From NCBI RefSeq assembly GCF_020859565.1, contig NZ_JAJHUO010000045.1, forward strand, positions 20,657-84,656: a stretch of DNA of 64,000 nucleotides. Reading direction: 5' to 3'. Below are positions 1-9,123 of this stretch, one piece after another. Every line of letters begins with the position of its first letter. The first letter of the stretch is position 1. Made by a program: the position numbers and the translations under genes. Under the pieces are notes generated by a model. The model was given only the letters and a program-made list of their open reading frames with translations. It did not search any database and was not told the DNA's origin. Origin of the DNA: Saccharothrix luteola (lineage in GTDB: Bacteria; Actinomycetota; Actinomycetes; Mycobacteriales; Pseudonocardiaceae).

Positions 1-1
1 G

Positions 2-640
2 TTCACCATCGACGTCGCCCAACCGATCGTGCCCTACTTCGCGCACGACCCCGCTTCGCCGTCCGCGTTCGACGACGTCCGGTTCTACGACTACACCGAG
101 GTCCCGGACGTGTCCACCTACCTGGACATCCGGTGGGACTTCGGCGACGGGACGACCGCCGAGGGCAGGGAACCCCAGCACCGCTACGCAGCCGACGGCG
201 ACTACACCGTGACCCTGACCCACACCACCGGGGACGGCCGGTCGGCCACCACGTCGCGGGTGGTCCAGGTCCGCACGCACGACGTCGCCATCGCCCGGTT
301 CACCACACCGGCCGCGGCGACGGTCGGCGTCACCAAACCCGTCACCATCCGGATCGCGAACACGCGGTACGCCGAGGACGTGACCGTCACGCTGTACCGC
401 AGCACGCCGTCGGGCTGGAGCGAGGTCGGCCACTACACCCAGTACGTGCCGGCGAGCGCTACGGGCACGGTGGGCTTCCCGTTCAGCTACACGTTCCGCC
501 CGGACGACGCCGCGCTCGGGAAGGTGAACTTCCGGGCGGTGGCGTCCTTGCCCGACGGGGACGACCACCCGCTGGACAACGAGGCGATCAGCGCGACGAC
601 CGCGGTGCGGCCGGCGCTCACCGGCCTCGACCTGACCTGA
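2..640 (+). CDS. PKD-domain secreted protein, C-terminal part (5' truncated)
   Basis: The reading frame is open from base 2, so the gene begins outside the window and only about 212 C-terminal residues are seen. A PKD-like domain is recognisable by the motif WDFGDGTTAEGREPQHRY followed by YTVTL about a dozen residues on. After it comes a CARDB-like beta-sandwich (PVTIRIANTRYAEDVTVTL). Such domains occur in secreted or surface proteins of actinomycetes and mediate protein or carbohydrate contacts. The catalytic or main part, if any, is off the window. The gene converges on the DUF2550 gene with only 10 bases between the two stop codons, and no terminator hairpin is visible between them. Confidence 0.75.
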   Translation, partial: FTIDVAQPIVPYFAHDPASPSAFDDVRFYDYTEVPDVSTYLDIRWDFGDGTTAEGREPQHRYAADGDYTVTLTHTTGDGRSATTSRVVQVRTHDVAIARFTTPAAATVGVTKPVTIRIANTRYAEDVTVTLYRSTPSGWSEVGHYTQYVPASATGTVGFPFSYTFRPDDAALGKVNFRAVASLPDGDDHPLDNEAISATTAVRPALTGLDLT

Positions 641-650
641 CCGGGGTTCG

Positions 651-1082
651 CTAGGAGGCCCAGGGAATGGATCGGCCCGGAGGCGCTGACTCCAACCAGG
701 ACAGGAATCCTGTCAGCGCGTCCGGGCCCATCGCGATCTCGACCTCGCCCTTGTTGCCGCGGCAGCGGAGTACCACCGCGCCCGCGGGCATCGCGTACGC
801 CTCCGGTGGGGTGGGCTCGCGGCGGTCGTCGATCTCGAAGCCCTCGCGGGAGATGACCATGTCCGGGCCGGAGCTGAGGCTCAGCACGCGGAACCAGGTG
901 AACTCGTCACCCCGGTAGTGCCCGACGCCCAGGTGCCAGCCCCGGCCGGAGCCCTTGAGCCTGGACCTCAGCGCGACGTGCACGCCGCCCGCGCGCAGCA
1001 GTCGGACGCGCCGCCACGCCAGGTACGCGAGGACGACCACCGCGCCGAACAGGACCAGCCCCACCAGTTCGGCGATCCCCAC
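651..1082 (-). CDS. DUF2550 family membrane protein
   Basis: A 143-residue protein with one N-terminal membrane helix (roughly residues 3-22) followed by a basic segment (WRRVRLLRAGG) and a cytoplasmic beta-rich domain ending in GPDALTGFLSWLESAP. Length, layout and position directly after atpC match the DUF2550 family, which follows atpC in many actinobacteria (the Rv1312 position in M. tuberculosis). No biochemical role is established. Its start lies 22 bases after the atpC stop, so it is probably the last gene of the ATP synthase transcript. Assignment to the family is by sequence pattern and synteny. Confidence 0.85.
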   Translation of the reverse strand: MGIAELVGLVLFGAVVVLAYLAWRRVRLLRAGGVHVALRSRLKGSGRGWHLGVGHYRGDEFTWFRVLSLSSGPDMVISREGFEIDDRREPTPPEAYAMPAGAVVLRCRGNKGEVEIAMGPDALTGFLSWLESAPPGRSIPWAS

Positions 1083-1104
1083 GGCGTTCGTCCGCTCGTC
1101 CGCG

Positions 1105-1476
1105 TCAGGCCGAGTGCCCGGCGGCGCGAAGCCGCGCGATCGCCCGGGCCCGTTGCACGTCGTCCGCGTTCTGCGCGTCCGAGCGGGCCTGTTCGACGTC
1201 GATCTCGTGGGCGAGCTCCGCGTCCTCGGCGAGGATGCTCACCCCGTCGCCGGTCACGGAGAGGAACCCGCCGTGCACGGCCGCCGTCACCAGCTCGTTG
1301 TCCGCGGTGCGGATCCGGACCACGCCGCCCTCGACCAGCTGGCCGAGCACCGGCTCGTGACCGGGCAGGATGCCGATCTCGCCTTCGAGGGTCTGCGCGA
1401 CCACCGAGGTGGCCGTGCCGGACCACAGGCGGCGTTCCACCGCGACCAACTGGACGGTCATCTCGGCCACGCGCAT
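1105..1476 (-). CDS. atpC: ATP synthase F1 subunit epsilon
   Basis: Subunit epsilon of the central stalk, which couples gamma to the c-ring and can inhibit ATP hydrolysis. The 123-residue product has the N-terminal beta-sandwich typical of the family (MTVQLVAVERRLWSG, then EIGILPGHEPVLGQL) and a C-terminal alpha-helical hairpin rich in Ala, Glu and Arg that ends RLRAAGHSA. The ATG at 1461 (MTVQL) is an alternative start five codons in. It is the last catalytic-core gene of the atp operon. The operon order B-E-F-H-A-G-D-C is complete here. Confidence 0.95.
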   Translation of the reverse strand: MRVAEMTVQLVAVERRLWSGTATSVVAQTLEGEIGILPGHEPVLGQLVEGGVVRIRTADNELVTAAVHGGFLSVTGDGVSILAEDAELAHEIDVEQARSDAQNADDVQRARAIARLRAAGHSA

Positions 1477-1545
1477 CTCCCTGAGTCGACTGGAGTCATC
1501 CGCAGTCTAAACGGTGACCGGTTCACCCCGCCGCACCAGCCACCC

Positions 1546-2740
1546 TCAGCCGCCGTCACGCCCCGCCGCGACCCGCCCGGAGACCGCTCCGACGGCGGTC
1601 ACCGCGACGGCGCCCAGGCCCGCCACCAAGGCGAACGCGTAGAAACCCCACGGGTGCGCGAGGCCCGCGGTGAGCAGCGCCCCACCCAGCACGGGCCCGC
1701 AGACGGCCCCGATCCGGCCGACGCCCGCCGTCCACCCCAGACCCGTGGCACGGTTGCCGTCGTCGTACACGCGGCCCACGTACGCGTACACCAGGACCTG
1801 CGAGCTGAACACGAAGCACCCGGCCACGAACACCGCCGCGTACACGCCCGCGGTCGGCAGCTGCACGCTCAGCAGGCCCAGGAACGCGGCCGACGCGGCG
1901 AACCAGCCGATGGTCGACGGCCGCACGCCGACCCGGTCCGCCACCGCGCCCGCGACCAGCAGCCCGACCACCGCGCCGACGTTCAGCGTGAGCAGCAGGC
2001 CCAGCGCCGCGCCCAGCGGGTACCCGGCCGCCCGCATGATCTGCGGCAGCCACGTGTTCAGCCCGTAGACCAACAGCAACCCCATGAACGACGCCACCCA
2101 GAACGCCACCGTGGCCCGCCGCACGCCGGGCCGGAACAGCGAGCCGACCAGCCGCCCCGCCGACACCCGCTCCCCCCCGGAACGCCCGCGACTCCGGCAG
2201 CAGCACCACCATCAACGGCACCAGCACGAGCGCGGGCGCCGCGCCGACGACGAACAACGCCCGCCACCCCGGCGACGGGATCACCAGCATCGCGAGCAGC
2301 GCGGTCAGCACCGCCCCCACGTGGTAGCCGGTCATGACCAGCGTGGTGGCCCTCCCCCGCCGCCGCGCCGGCGCGAACTCGTCGACCAGCGCGATGGCCG
2401 TCGGCAGGCAGCCGCCGAGACCGAGCCCGGCCAGGAACCTCAGCCCGCCGAACACCTCGATCGACGGCGCCGCCGCGCACAGCAGCGTGAACAGGGAGAA
2501 ACCGCCGACGGAGGCGATCAGCGCCTTGCGCCGACCGACCAGGTCGGTGACCGTGCCGATCGCCATCGCGCCCAGCATCATGCCGACCAGGCCCGCCGTG
2601 GAGACGACCGACGCGGACGCCGGCGTGATGCCCCACTGGCCCGTGTCGAGCAGGACCGGGAGCACGGTGCCGAGCACCACGAGGTCGAAGCCGTCGAGCA
2701 GTACCGCCGTCCAGCCCAGCGGGAGCACCCGTTTGTCCAT
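1546..2740 (-). pseudogene. MFS aromatic-acid transporter, frameshifted in a G7 run
   Basis: The N-terminal half starts at the ATG at 2740 with MDKRVLPLGW, followed by DGFDLVVLGTVLPVLL and the loop DLVGRRKALI. These are hallmarks of the aromatic acid:H+ symporter (AAHS) branch of the major facilitator superfamily. The second half lies in another frame and begins near SAGRLVGSLF, running to the stop at 1546. The break falls at a run of seven C on the plus strand (2172-2178). Removing one base gives RAFRGERVSAGRLVG and a continuous protein of 397 residues with 12 expected helices. Either the gene is inactivated, the tract is slippery, or this is a sequencing error. The divergent IclR regulator supports a role in uptake of an aromatic acid. 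Confidence 0.85.
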
Positions 2741-2819
2741 ACCGGGAGGGTGGCGCGGGTCACCTCGACGGGGGCAGGGCGGTTTCCGATGAGCGGAAGG
2801 CCGTTGGGAGACTGGGCCC

Positions 2820-3566
2820 GTGCCCACACCGAAGTCGCTGCTGGAGCGGGCGTTCTCGCTGTTGTCGGTGTTCACCGTGGACCGACCGGCGGTCACGCTG
2901 TCCGAGCTGAGCCGCCACTCCGGCCTGCCGCTGAGCACCACGCACCGGCTGGTGGCGTCCCTGGTGGAGCTGCGGGCCCTGGACCGCGCGCCGGACGGCC
3001 GCTACCGCGTGGGCCTGCGGCTGCTGGAGCTGGGCGCGCTGTCGCCCGGCAGCCTGGACCTGCGGGACCGGGCCCTGCCGTTCCTGGAGGACCTCTACGA
3101 GGTCACGCGGCACAACGTGCAGCTGGCCGTGCGCGACGGCACGGAGGTCGTGTACGTGGAGCGGATCTCGGCGCGGGACGCGGTGAACGTGGTGACGCGG
3201 GTCGGCAGCCGGATGCCGACGCACTGCACGGGCGTGGGCCTGGTGCTGCTGGCCGCCGCGCCGGTCGCCGTGCAGGAGGCCGTGCTGGCCGCGCCGCTCA
3301 AGCGGTTCACGCCCCGGACGATCGGGTCGGCGCCCGAGCTGCGGGAGGCCCTGGCCCGCGTGCGCCGCGAGGGTTATGCCATCAGCGACCGCCAGATCGA
3401 GATGATCACCTACTCGGTCGCCGCCCCCGTGCGCGGCCCGGACGGCGACGTGGTGGCCGCGGTGTCCGTCGTCGTGCCGACGGGCACCCGCACGGACACC
3501 GTCGTGCCCGCCGTGCGCACGTGCGGCCTGGCCATCTCCCGCGCCCTGGGCTGGGCCTCCCACTGA
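2820..3566 (+). CDS. IclR family transcriptional regulator
   Basis: A 248-residue regulator starting with GTG. The N-terminal winged helix-turn-helix occupies about residues 1-65 (LLERAFSLLSVF, then LSELSRHSGLPLSTTHRLV). The C-terminal IclR effector domain includes ISARDAVNVVTRVGSRMP and HCTGVGLVLLA, and it ends with AVSVVVPTGT. IclR proteins often control degradation of aromatic compounds (the PcaR/PobR types). This one is divergent from an AAHS transporter gene across 79 bases, so it probably regulates that gene. The effector is not known. Its 3' end converges on atpD with a strong terminator between them. Confidence 0.9.
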   Translation: MPTPKSLLERAFSLLSVFTVDRPAVTLSELSRHSGLPLSTTHRLVASLVELRALDRAPDGRYRVGLRLLELGALSPGSLDLRDRALPFLEDLYEVTRHNVQLAVRDGTEVVYVERISARDAVNVVTRVGSRMPTHCTGVGLVLLAAAPVAVQEAVLAAPLKRFTPRTIGSAPELREALARVRREGYAISDRQIEMITYSVAAPVRGPDGDVVAAVSVVVPTGTRTDTVVPAVRTCGLAISRALGWASH

Positions 3567-3580
3567 CCCCGACAACGGCC

Positions 3581-3615
3581 GAAGGGCCGTCCCCCCGAGC
3601 GGGGAACGGCCCTTC
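3581..3615. terminator. Bidirectional terminator hairpin between IclR gene and atpD
   Basis: A near-perfect inverted repeat, GAAGGGCCGTCCCC with GGGGAACGGCCCTTC, separated by a 6-base loop. It sits between the convergent stop codons of the IclR gene (3566) and atpD (3628). There is no long T run, as is common for actinobacterial terminators. Confidence 0.8.
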
Positions 3616-3627
3616 GACGAGCCCGAC

Positions 3628-5064
3628 TTACTTGCCGGCGAGCTTCTTGGCGTTGGCCTCGACGTCGTCCAACCCGCCGCAGGAGAAGAACGCCTGCTCC
3701 GGGTAGTGGTCGAACTCGCCCTTGCAGACGCGGTCGAACGCCTCGATGGTGTCCTTGATGGACACGAACGACCCCGGCTGACCGGTGAACTTCTCGGCCA
3801 CGATGAAGTTCTGGCCGAGGAAGCGCTCCAGGCGACGGGCGCGGCCGACGAGGACCTTGTCCTCCTCGGACAGCTCGTCCATGCCGAGGATGGCGATGAT
3901 GTCCTGCAGCTCCTTGTACTTCTGCAGGATCCGCTTGACCTCCTGCGCCACCCGGTAGTGCTCCTCGCCGACGATCGACGGCTCGAGGATCCGGGAGGAC
4001 GAGGACAGCGGGTCCACCGCCGGGTAGATGCCCTTCTGGGAGATCGGACGGGAGAGCTCCGTCGTCGCGTCCAGGTGGGCGAACGTGGTGGCCGGCGCGG
4101 GGTCGGTGTAGTCGTCCGCGGGCACGTAGATGGCCTGCAGCGAGGTGATCGACTTGCCGCGCGTCGAGGTGATGCGCTCCTGGAGCTCACCCATCTCGTC
4201 CGCCAGCGTCGGCTGGTAACCCACGGCGGACGGCATGCGGCCCAGCAGGGTCGACACCTCGGAACCCGCCTGGGTGAACCGGAAGATGTTGTCGATGAAC
4301 AGCAGCACGTCCTGGCCCTGCACGTCGCGGAAGTACTCCGCCATCGTCAGCGCGGACAGCGCGACGCGCATGCGCGTGCCGGGCGGCTCGTCCATCTGGC
4401 CGAACACCAGGGCGGTGTCGCCGAGCACGCCCATCTCCTCCATCTCGAGGAGGAGGTCGGTGCCCTCACGGGTGCGCTCGCCGACGCCGGCGAACACCGA
4501 CGTGCCGGAGAACTCGCGGGCGATACGGGTGATCATCTCCTGGATGAGCACCGTCTTGCCCACGCCCGCGCCGCCGAACAGGCCGATCTTGCCGCCCTTG
4601 ACGTACGGGGTCAGCAGGTCGATGACCTTGATGCCCGTTTCCAGGATCTCGGTCTTGCCCTCGAGCTGGTCGAACGACGGCGCCTTGCGGTGGATGCCCC
4701 ACTGCTCGCCGTCGCGGCCGAGGCCGGGCTCGTCGAGGCAGTCGCCCAGCGCGTTGAAGACGTGGCCCTTGACGACGTCGCCGACGGGCACGCTGATCGC
4801 CTTGCCGGTGTCGGTCACCGCCGCGCCGCGGACCAGGCCGTCGGTCGGCTGCATCGAGATCGTGCGGACCAGGTTGTCACCCAGGTGCTGGGCGACCTCC
4901 AGGGTCAGCGTCTTGGCGACCGCCTCGTAGGTGATCTCCACGTGCAGCGCGTTGAACAGCTCCGGCACCGCGTCGCGCGGGAACTCCACGTCGACGACGG
5001 CACCGATCACCCGGACCACACGGCCGGTGCGGGTGGTGGTGGCAGTAGCACTCATGTCACTCAT
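3628..5064 (-). CDS. atpD: ATP synthase F1 subunit beta
   Basis: The catalytic subunit of the F1 sector, forming ATP at the alpha/beta interface. It carries the P-loop GGAGVGKT (about residues 164-171), the segment GERTREGTDLLLEM with the catalytic Glu, LLFIDNIFRFTQAG (Walker B region), and ALSALTMAEYFRD. The length of about 478 residues is normal. Two ATGs compete. The one at 5064 overlaps the end of atpG by 8 bases. The one at 5055 lies one base after the atpG TGA and has AGGAAG about 11 bases upstream. Both give the same mature core. Confidence 0.97.
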   Translation of the reverse strand: MSDMSATATTTRTGRVVRVIGAVVDVEFPRDAVPELFNALHVEITYEAVAKTLTLEVAQHLGDNLVRTISMQPTDGLVRGAAVTDTGKAISVPVGDVVKGHVFNALGDCLDEPGLGRDGEQWGIHRKAPSFDQLEGKTEILETGIKVIDLLTPYVKGGKIGLFGGAGVGKTVLIQEMITRIAREFSGTSVFAGVGERTREGTDLLLEMEEMGVLGDTALVFGQMDEPPGTRMRVALSALTMAEYFRDVQGQDVLLFIDNIFRFTQAGSEVSTLLGRMPSAVGYQPTLADEMGELQERITSTRGKSITSLQAIYVPADDYTDPAPATTFAHLDATTELSRPISQKGIYPAVDPLSSSSRILEPSIVGEEHYRVAQEVKRILQKYKELQDIIAILGMDELSEEDKVLVGRARRLERFLGQNFIVAEKFTGQPGSFVSIKDTIEAFDRVCKGEFDHYPEQAFFSCGGLDDVEANAKKLAGK

Positions 5065-5992
5065 CACTTCCTGCGCCCCCGGTAAGCGCGGAGGCGCCAC
5101 CGACGATCTCGCTGATCTCCTGGGTGATCTGGGCCTGGCGGGCCGCGTTCGCCTGGCGGCTCAGGTTGCGGACCAGCTCGGTGGCGTTGTCCGTCGCCGC
5201 CTTCATCGCGGTCCGCCGTGCCGCCGACTCCGAGGCCGCCGCGTCCAGCAGCGCCGAGAAGAGCCGGGTCTTGACGTACTTGGGCAGCAACGCGCCCAGC
5301 AGCGTCTCCGCGCTCGGTTCGAACGAGTACACCGACTGGAGCTTCTGCGGCTCCGGGTCGAAGTCGACCACCATCGGCGCGATCCGCTTGGCGACCGGCG
5401 TCTGGCTCAGCATCGACTTGAACTCGGTGTAGACCACGTGCAGCTCGTCCACGCCGAGCACGCCGTCCGGACCGGGCTGGTCGCCCTCGTCGTCGCTGCC
5501 CGCGACGAACGCCTTGACCAGCGCGTCACCGGCCTCGACCGCGTTCACGTAGTGCGGGAGCTGCGAGAAGCCGGTCCACTCGCCCGCGATCGCGCGCCTG
5601 CGGAACTTGTAGTAGCCGACGCCCTTGCGGCCGACGACGTAGAGCACGGGCTCCTTGCCCTCGGACCGCAGCAGGGAGAGCAGCTCCTCCGCGGCACGCA
5701 GCACGTTGGCGTTGTAACCGCCGCACATGCCCTTGTCGCTGGTCACGACCAGGACGCCGGCGCGGCGGGGGTTCTTGCGCTCGGTCAGCAGCGGGTGGTC
5801 GAGGTTCGCGGACGCGGTCGCCAGCGCGGAGAGGACCGAGGTGATCTCCTCCGCGTAGGGACGCGACGCCGCGACCCTCGTCTGCGCCTTGGCGAGACGG
5901 GACGTGGCGATGAGCTCGTACGCCTTGGTGATCTTCTTGGTCGAGTTGACCGAGCGGATCCGCTGGCGCAGCTCCCGGATCTGTGCCGCCAT
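5057..5992 (-). CDS. atpG: ATP synthase F1 subunit gamma
   Basis: The central rotor shaft subunit, 311 residues. The N-terminal helix MAAQIRELRQRIRSVNSTKKITKAYELI and the C-terminal helix (MKAATDNATELVRNLSRQAN, then ARQAQITQEISEIVGGA) are the coiled-coil pair that inserts into the alpha3beta3 ring. The conserved motif VVTSDKGMCGGYN is present. An acidic insertion (GSDDEGDQPGPDGVLG, near residue 180) is of the kind seen in actinobacterial gamma subunits, where such loops have been linked to suppression of ATPase activity. The stop overlaps the first possible atpD start, suggesting translational coupling. Confidence 0.96.
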   Translation of the reverse strand: MAAQIRELRQRIRSVNSTKKITKAYELIATSRLAKAQTRVAASRPYAEEITSVLSALATASANLDHPLLTERKNPRRAGVLVVTSDKGMCGGYNANVLRAAEELLSLLRSEGKEPVLYVVGRKGVGYYKFRRRAIAGEWTGFSQLPHYVNAVEAGDALVKAFVAGSDDEGDQPGPDGVLGVDELHVVYTEFKSMLSQTPVAKRIAPMVVDFDPEPQKLQSVYSFEPSAETLLGALLPKYVKTRLFSALLDAAASESAARRTAMKAATDNATELVRNLSRQANAARQAQITQEISEIVGGASALTGGAGSDE

Positions 5993-5999
5993 GCCTACG

Positions 6000-7649
6000 T
6001 CACTTCTCGGTCGGAGCGGGCCGGTTGACCTTCACCGACTCCTGCCCGACCTTGTCGGCGTCCATCGCGTCGGCGGGCGCCTCGTTGACCGAGGTGCTCG
6101 CGCCACCGGACGCGGTGAACTGCTGCTTGAACGCGGTGACGGCGTCCACGATGCCCCGCTCCGTGTCCTCCGACAACTTCTTGGACTCGCGGATGTCGGA
6201 GAGGATCACCTCGTGGCTGCGCCGCACGTGGTCCAGGAACTCCGACTCGAAGCGGCGGACGTCGCCGACCGCGATGTCGTCGTAGTGGCCCTTGGTGCCG
6301 AGGTAGATCGAGACGACCTGCTCCTCGACGGGGACCGGCGAGTACTGGCCCTGCTTGAGCAGCTCGACCAGGCGGGCGCCGCGGTCCAGCTGGGCTCGGG
6401 AGGCCGCGTCGAGGTCCGAGGCGAAGGCGGAGAACGCCTCCAGCTCGCGGAACTGCGACAGGTCCAGGCGCAGCGAGCCGGAGACCGTCTTCATCGCCTT
6501 GGTCTGCGCGGCGCCACCGACGCGGGACACCGAGATGCCCACGTTGACGGCCGGGCGCACACCGGCGTTGAACAGGTCCGACTCCAGGAAGCACTGGCCG
6601 TCGGTGATCGAGATGACGTTGGTCGGGATGTACGCCGACACGTCGTTGGCCTTGGTCTCGATGATCGGCAGGCCGGTCATCGAGCCGCCGCCCATCTCGT
6701 CGGACAGCTTCGCGCAGCGCTCGAGCAGGCGCGAGTGCAAGTAGAAGACGTCGCCGGGGTAGGCCTCGCGGCCCGGCGGGCGGCGCAGCAGCAGCGAGAT
6801 GGCGCGGTACGCCTCCGCCTGCTTGGTCAGGTCGTCGAAGATGATCAGGACGTGCTTGCCCTGGTACATCCAGTGCTGGCCGATGGCCGAGCCGGTGTAG
6901 GGCGCGAGCCACTTGAAGCCGGCCGAGTCGGACGCGGGGGCGGCGACGATGGTGGTGTACTCCAGCGCGCCCGCCTCCTCCAGCGCGGTCTTGACGCCCG
7001 CGATGGTGGAGCCCTTCTGGCCGATGGCGACGTACACGCAGCGGACCTGCTGCTGCGGGTCGCCCGAGTCCCAGGCCTTCTTCTGGTTGATGATCGTGTC
7101 GATACAGACCGCCGTCTTGCCGGTCTTGCGGTCGCCGATGATCAGCTGGCGCTGGCCGCGACCGATCGGGGTCATCGCGTCGATGGCCTTGATGCCGGTC
7201 TGCATCGGCTCGCTCACCGGCTGCCGCTGCAGCACGGACGCCGCCTGCAGCTCCAGCGCGCGGTTGTCGTCGGCCACGATGTCGCCGAGGCCGTCGATCG
7301 GCTGGCCGAGCGGGTTCACCACGCGGCCGAGGAAGCCGTCGCCGACCGGCACGGAGAGCACCTGGCCGGTCCGCTTGACCTCCTGGCCCTCTTCGATCTT
7401 GTCGAAGTCACCCAGGATGACCGCGCCGATGGTGCGGACTTCGAGGCTCAGGGCCACGCCGAGCACGCCGCCGGGGAACTCCAGCAGCTCGTTGGTCATG
7501 GTGCCGGGCAGACCCTCGACGATGGCGATGCCGTCGTAGGTCTCCGCGACGACGCCGACCTCTTCCCGGCTGACTTCCGGGGAGTAGGCCGAGACGTACT
7601 TCTCGATCGCACTGCGGATCTCGTCCGACGAGATCGTCAGCTCCGCCAT
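6000..7649 (-). CDS. atpA: ATP synthase F1 subunit alpha
   Basis: The regulatory nucleotide-binding subunit of F1, 549 residues. The P-loop GDRKTGKTAV is at about 172-181 and the region VLIIFDDLTKQAEAYR is Walker B-like. PGREAYPGDVFYLHSRLLER is the family signature. A C-terminal extension after residue about 515 (TASGGASTSVNEAPADAMDA onward) resembles the actinobacterial alpha extension that in mycobacteria contributes to blocking ATP hydrolysis. It lies 7 bases upstream of atpG. Confidence 0.97.
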   Translation of the reverse strand: MAELTISSDEIRSAIEKYVSAYSPEVSREEVGVVAETYDGIAIVEGLPGTMTNELLEFPGGVLGVALSLEVRTIGAVILGDFDKIEEGQEVKRTGQVLSVPVGDGFLGRVVNPLGQPIDGLGDIVADDNRALELQAASVLQRQPVSEPMQTGIKAIDAMTPIGRGQRQLIIGDRKTGKTAVCIDTIINQKKAWDSGDPQQQVRCVYVAIGQKGSTIAGVKTALEEAGALEYTTIVAAPASDSAGFKWLAPYTGSAIGQHWMYQGKHVLIIFDDLTKQAEAYRAISLLLRRPPGREAYPGDVFYLHSRLLERCAKLSDEMGGGSMTGLPIIETKANDVSAYIPTNVISITDGQCFLESDLFNAGVRPAVNVGISVSRVGGAAQTKAMKTVSGSLRLDLSQFRELEAFSAFASDLDAASRAQLDRGARLVELLKQGQYSPVPVEEQVVSIYLGTKGHYDDIAVGDVRRFESEFLDHVRRSHEVILSDIRESKKLSEDTERGIVDAVTAFKQQFTASGGASTSVNEAPADAMDADKVGQESVKVNRPAPTEK

Positions 7650-7708
7650 GTCGTTCCTGCTCTCACTTCGTTCTGGGAAAGGGGCTTGTGGGCCGCGGTT
7701 CCGGTCGG

Positions 7709-8536
7709 TCAGCCGGCGAGGTCGCGGCGCAGTGACGCCAGGCGACCGGCCACGCTGCCGTCGATGACCTCGTCACCGATCTTGATCAGCAGACCGCCGC
7801 GCAGCGTGGGGTCGACCTCGACGTGCAGCGCGATCGGCCTGGAGTAGATCCGGGTCAGCGTGGCCTCGAGGCGGTCCTGCTGCGCCGCGTCGAGCTCGAC
7901 GGCGGAACGGACGTAGGCGACGGAACGTTCCCGGCGCTTGGCCGCGAGCGACGCGAGGTCGCCGAGGCCGTTGACGACTCCCTGGCCGCGCGGCTCGCGG
8001 ACGAGCTGGTCCACCAGGGTCTTGGTGGTCTCGTCGACCTTGCCCGCGACGAGGCTGTCGACCAGCGCGACCTTGCCCGCGGGCTCGGCCACCGGGTCGG
8101 ACAGCGCCAGCTCGAGCGCGTGGTTGCCCGCGATGATGCGACCGAGTCGGAACAGCTCGTCCTCGACGGCGTCGAGCTTGCCGTCCCGCTCCGCCCGCAC
8201 CAGCAGCGTGGTGCGGGCCAGCGACTCGATGCCGTCGACCAGCTCGCGCGGGCTGGACCAGCGCGCGGTGACGACCGTGGCCAGCACCTGCACCGTCACG
8301 TCGTCGACCTTGCCGTCGAGCAGGCCGTGCAGCAGCTGCTCCCGGGCCTCGGGGCCCGAGGAGTTGTCGGCCAGCGCGCGGCGCAGCGCGGGCTGCGCCG
8401 ACAGCAGGCTCACGACCGCGAACAGCTCGCTGCCCAGCTTGCCCAGGGCGGCACTGTCCAACGTGGCGTCGACGACCTCCAGCAGCCGCAGTTCGGCGGC
8501 GGCCAGGGCGTCACGGCTGGCGGCGTGCAGCGTCAT
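7709..8536 (-). CDS. atpH: ATP synthase F1 subunit delta
   Basis: A peripheral stalk subunit that caps F1. The frame is open further upstream, but the family start is MTLHAASRDALAAAELRLLEV at 8536, giving 275 residues, normal for actinobacteria. The C-terminal OSCP signature is seen in VDPTLRGGLLIKIGDEVIDGSV. The start falls 10 bases after the atpF stop, and the longer upstream reading is antisense-like overlap with atpF, so it was not used. Confidence 0.94.
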   Translation of the reverse strand: MTLHAASRDALAAAELRLLEVVDATLDSAALGKLGSELFAVVSLLSAQPALRRALADNSSGPEAREQLLHGLLDGKVDDVTVQVLATVVTARWSSPRELVDGIESLARTTLLVRAERDGKLDAVEDELFRLGRIIAGNHALELALSDPVAEPAGKVALVDSLVAGKVDETTKTLVDQLVREPRGQGVVNGLGDLASLAAKRRERSVAYVRSAVELDAAQQDRLEATLTRIYSRPIALHVEVDPTLRGGLLIKIGDEVIDGSVAGRLASLRRDLAG

Positions 8537-8546
8537 CGGCGTTCCC

Positions 8547-9095
8547 TCACTTGGCGGCCGGAGCCGACGTGCCGTCGAGTTCGGAGAGGAACCGGTCGAC
8601 GGTGCCCCGACGGCGCACCTCGTCCTCCAGCGACTCGCCGACGACCCGGTCCGCCAGGTCGATGGCCAGCCGGCCCAACTCGCCGCGCAGCTCGGCGACG
8701 ATCTGCGCCCGCTGCGTCTCGAGCTGGGTCTGCCCCTGCGCGACGATCCGCGCGGACTCCTCCTGCGCCTTGGCGCGCAGCTCGCTGATGATCTGCTCGC
8801 CCTCGATGCGGGCGTCGTCGCGGATGCGGGCCGCCTCGGCGCGCGCCTCGGCCAGCTGCGCCTTGTACTGGTCCAGCGCCTGCTGGGCCTGCGCCTGCGC
8901 CTGCTCGGCCTTCTCGATCCCGCCCTCGATCTTGGCGGCACGTTCCGCGTACAACGTCTCGAAGCGCGGCGACACGAACTTCTTGATGACGAAGAGCAGC
9001 AGCAGGAACGCGATCAGGCCGAGGATGATTTCGGACGTGTGCGGCAGAACCGGGTTGATCGGCTCCTCCGCCGCCAAGATGAGGGTATTCATCAC
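8547..9095 (-). CDS. atpF: ATP synthase Fo subunit b
   Basis: A peripheral stalk subunit of 182 residues. There is one N-terminal membrane helix (about residues 24-45, EIILGLIAFLLLLFVIKKFV) followed by a long charged amphipathic helix of Ala/Glu/Gln/Arg heptads from about 55 to 150 that forms the dimeric stator. The C-terminus contacts delta. It is separated by 28 bases from atpE upstream. Confidence 0.95.
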   Translation of the reverse strand: MMNTLILAAEEPINPVLPHTSEIILGLIAFLLLLFVIKKFVSPRFETLYAERAAKIEGGIEKAEQAQAQAQQALDQYKAQLAEARAEAARIRDDARIEGEQIISELRAKAQEESARIVAQGQTQLETQRAQIVAELRGELGRLAIDLADRVVGESLEDEVRRRGTVDRFLSELDGTSAPAAK

Positions 9096-9123
9096 AAACC
9101 TCTCTGACGCGATGAACCGGTAC

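Noticed and set aside
1556..2160. Continuation of the transporter's first frame past the G7 run
   Set aside because: The text turns into Gly/Arg-rich nonsense, while the other frame continues the MFS helices.
3706..7847. Long plus-strand frames opposite atpD, atpG and atpA
   Set aside because: They mirror the conserved ATP synthase genes and encode repetitive Leu/Val/Arg/Asp text without domains.
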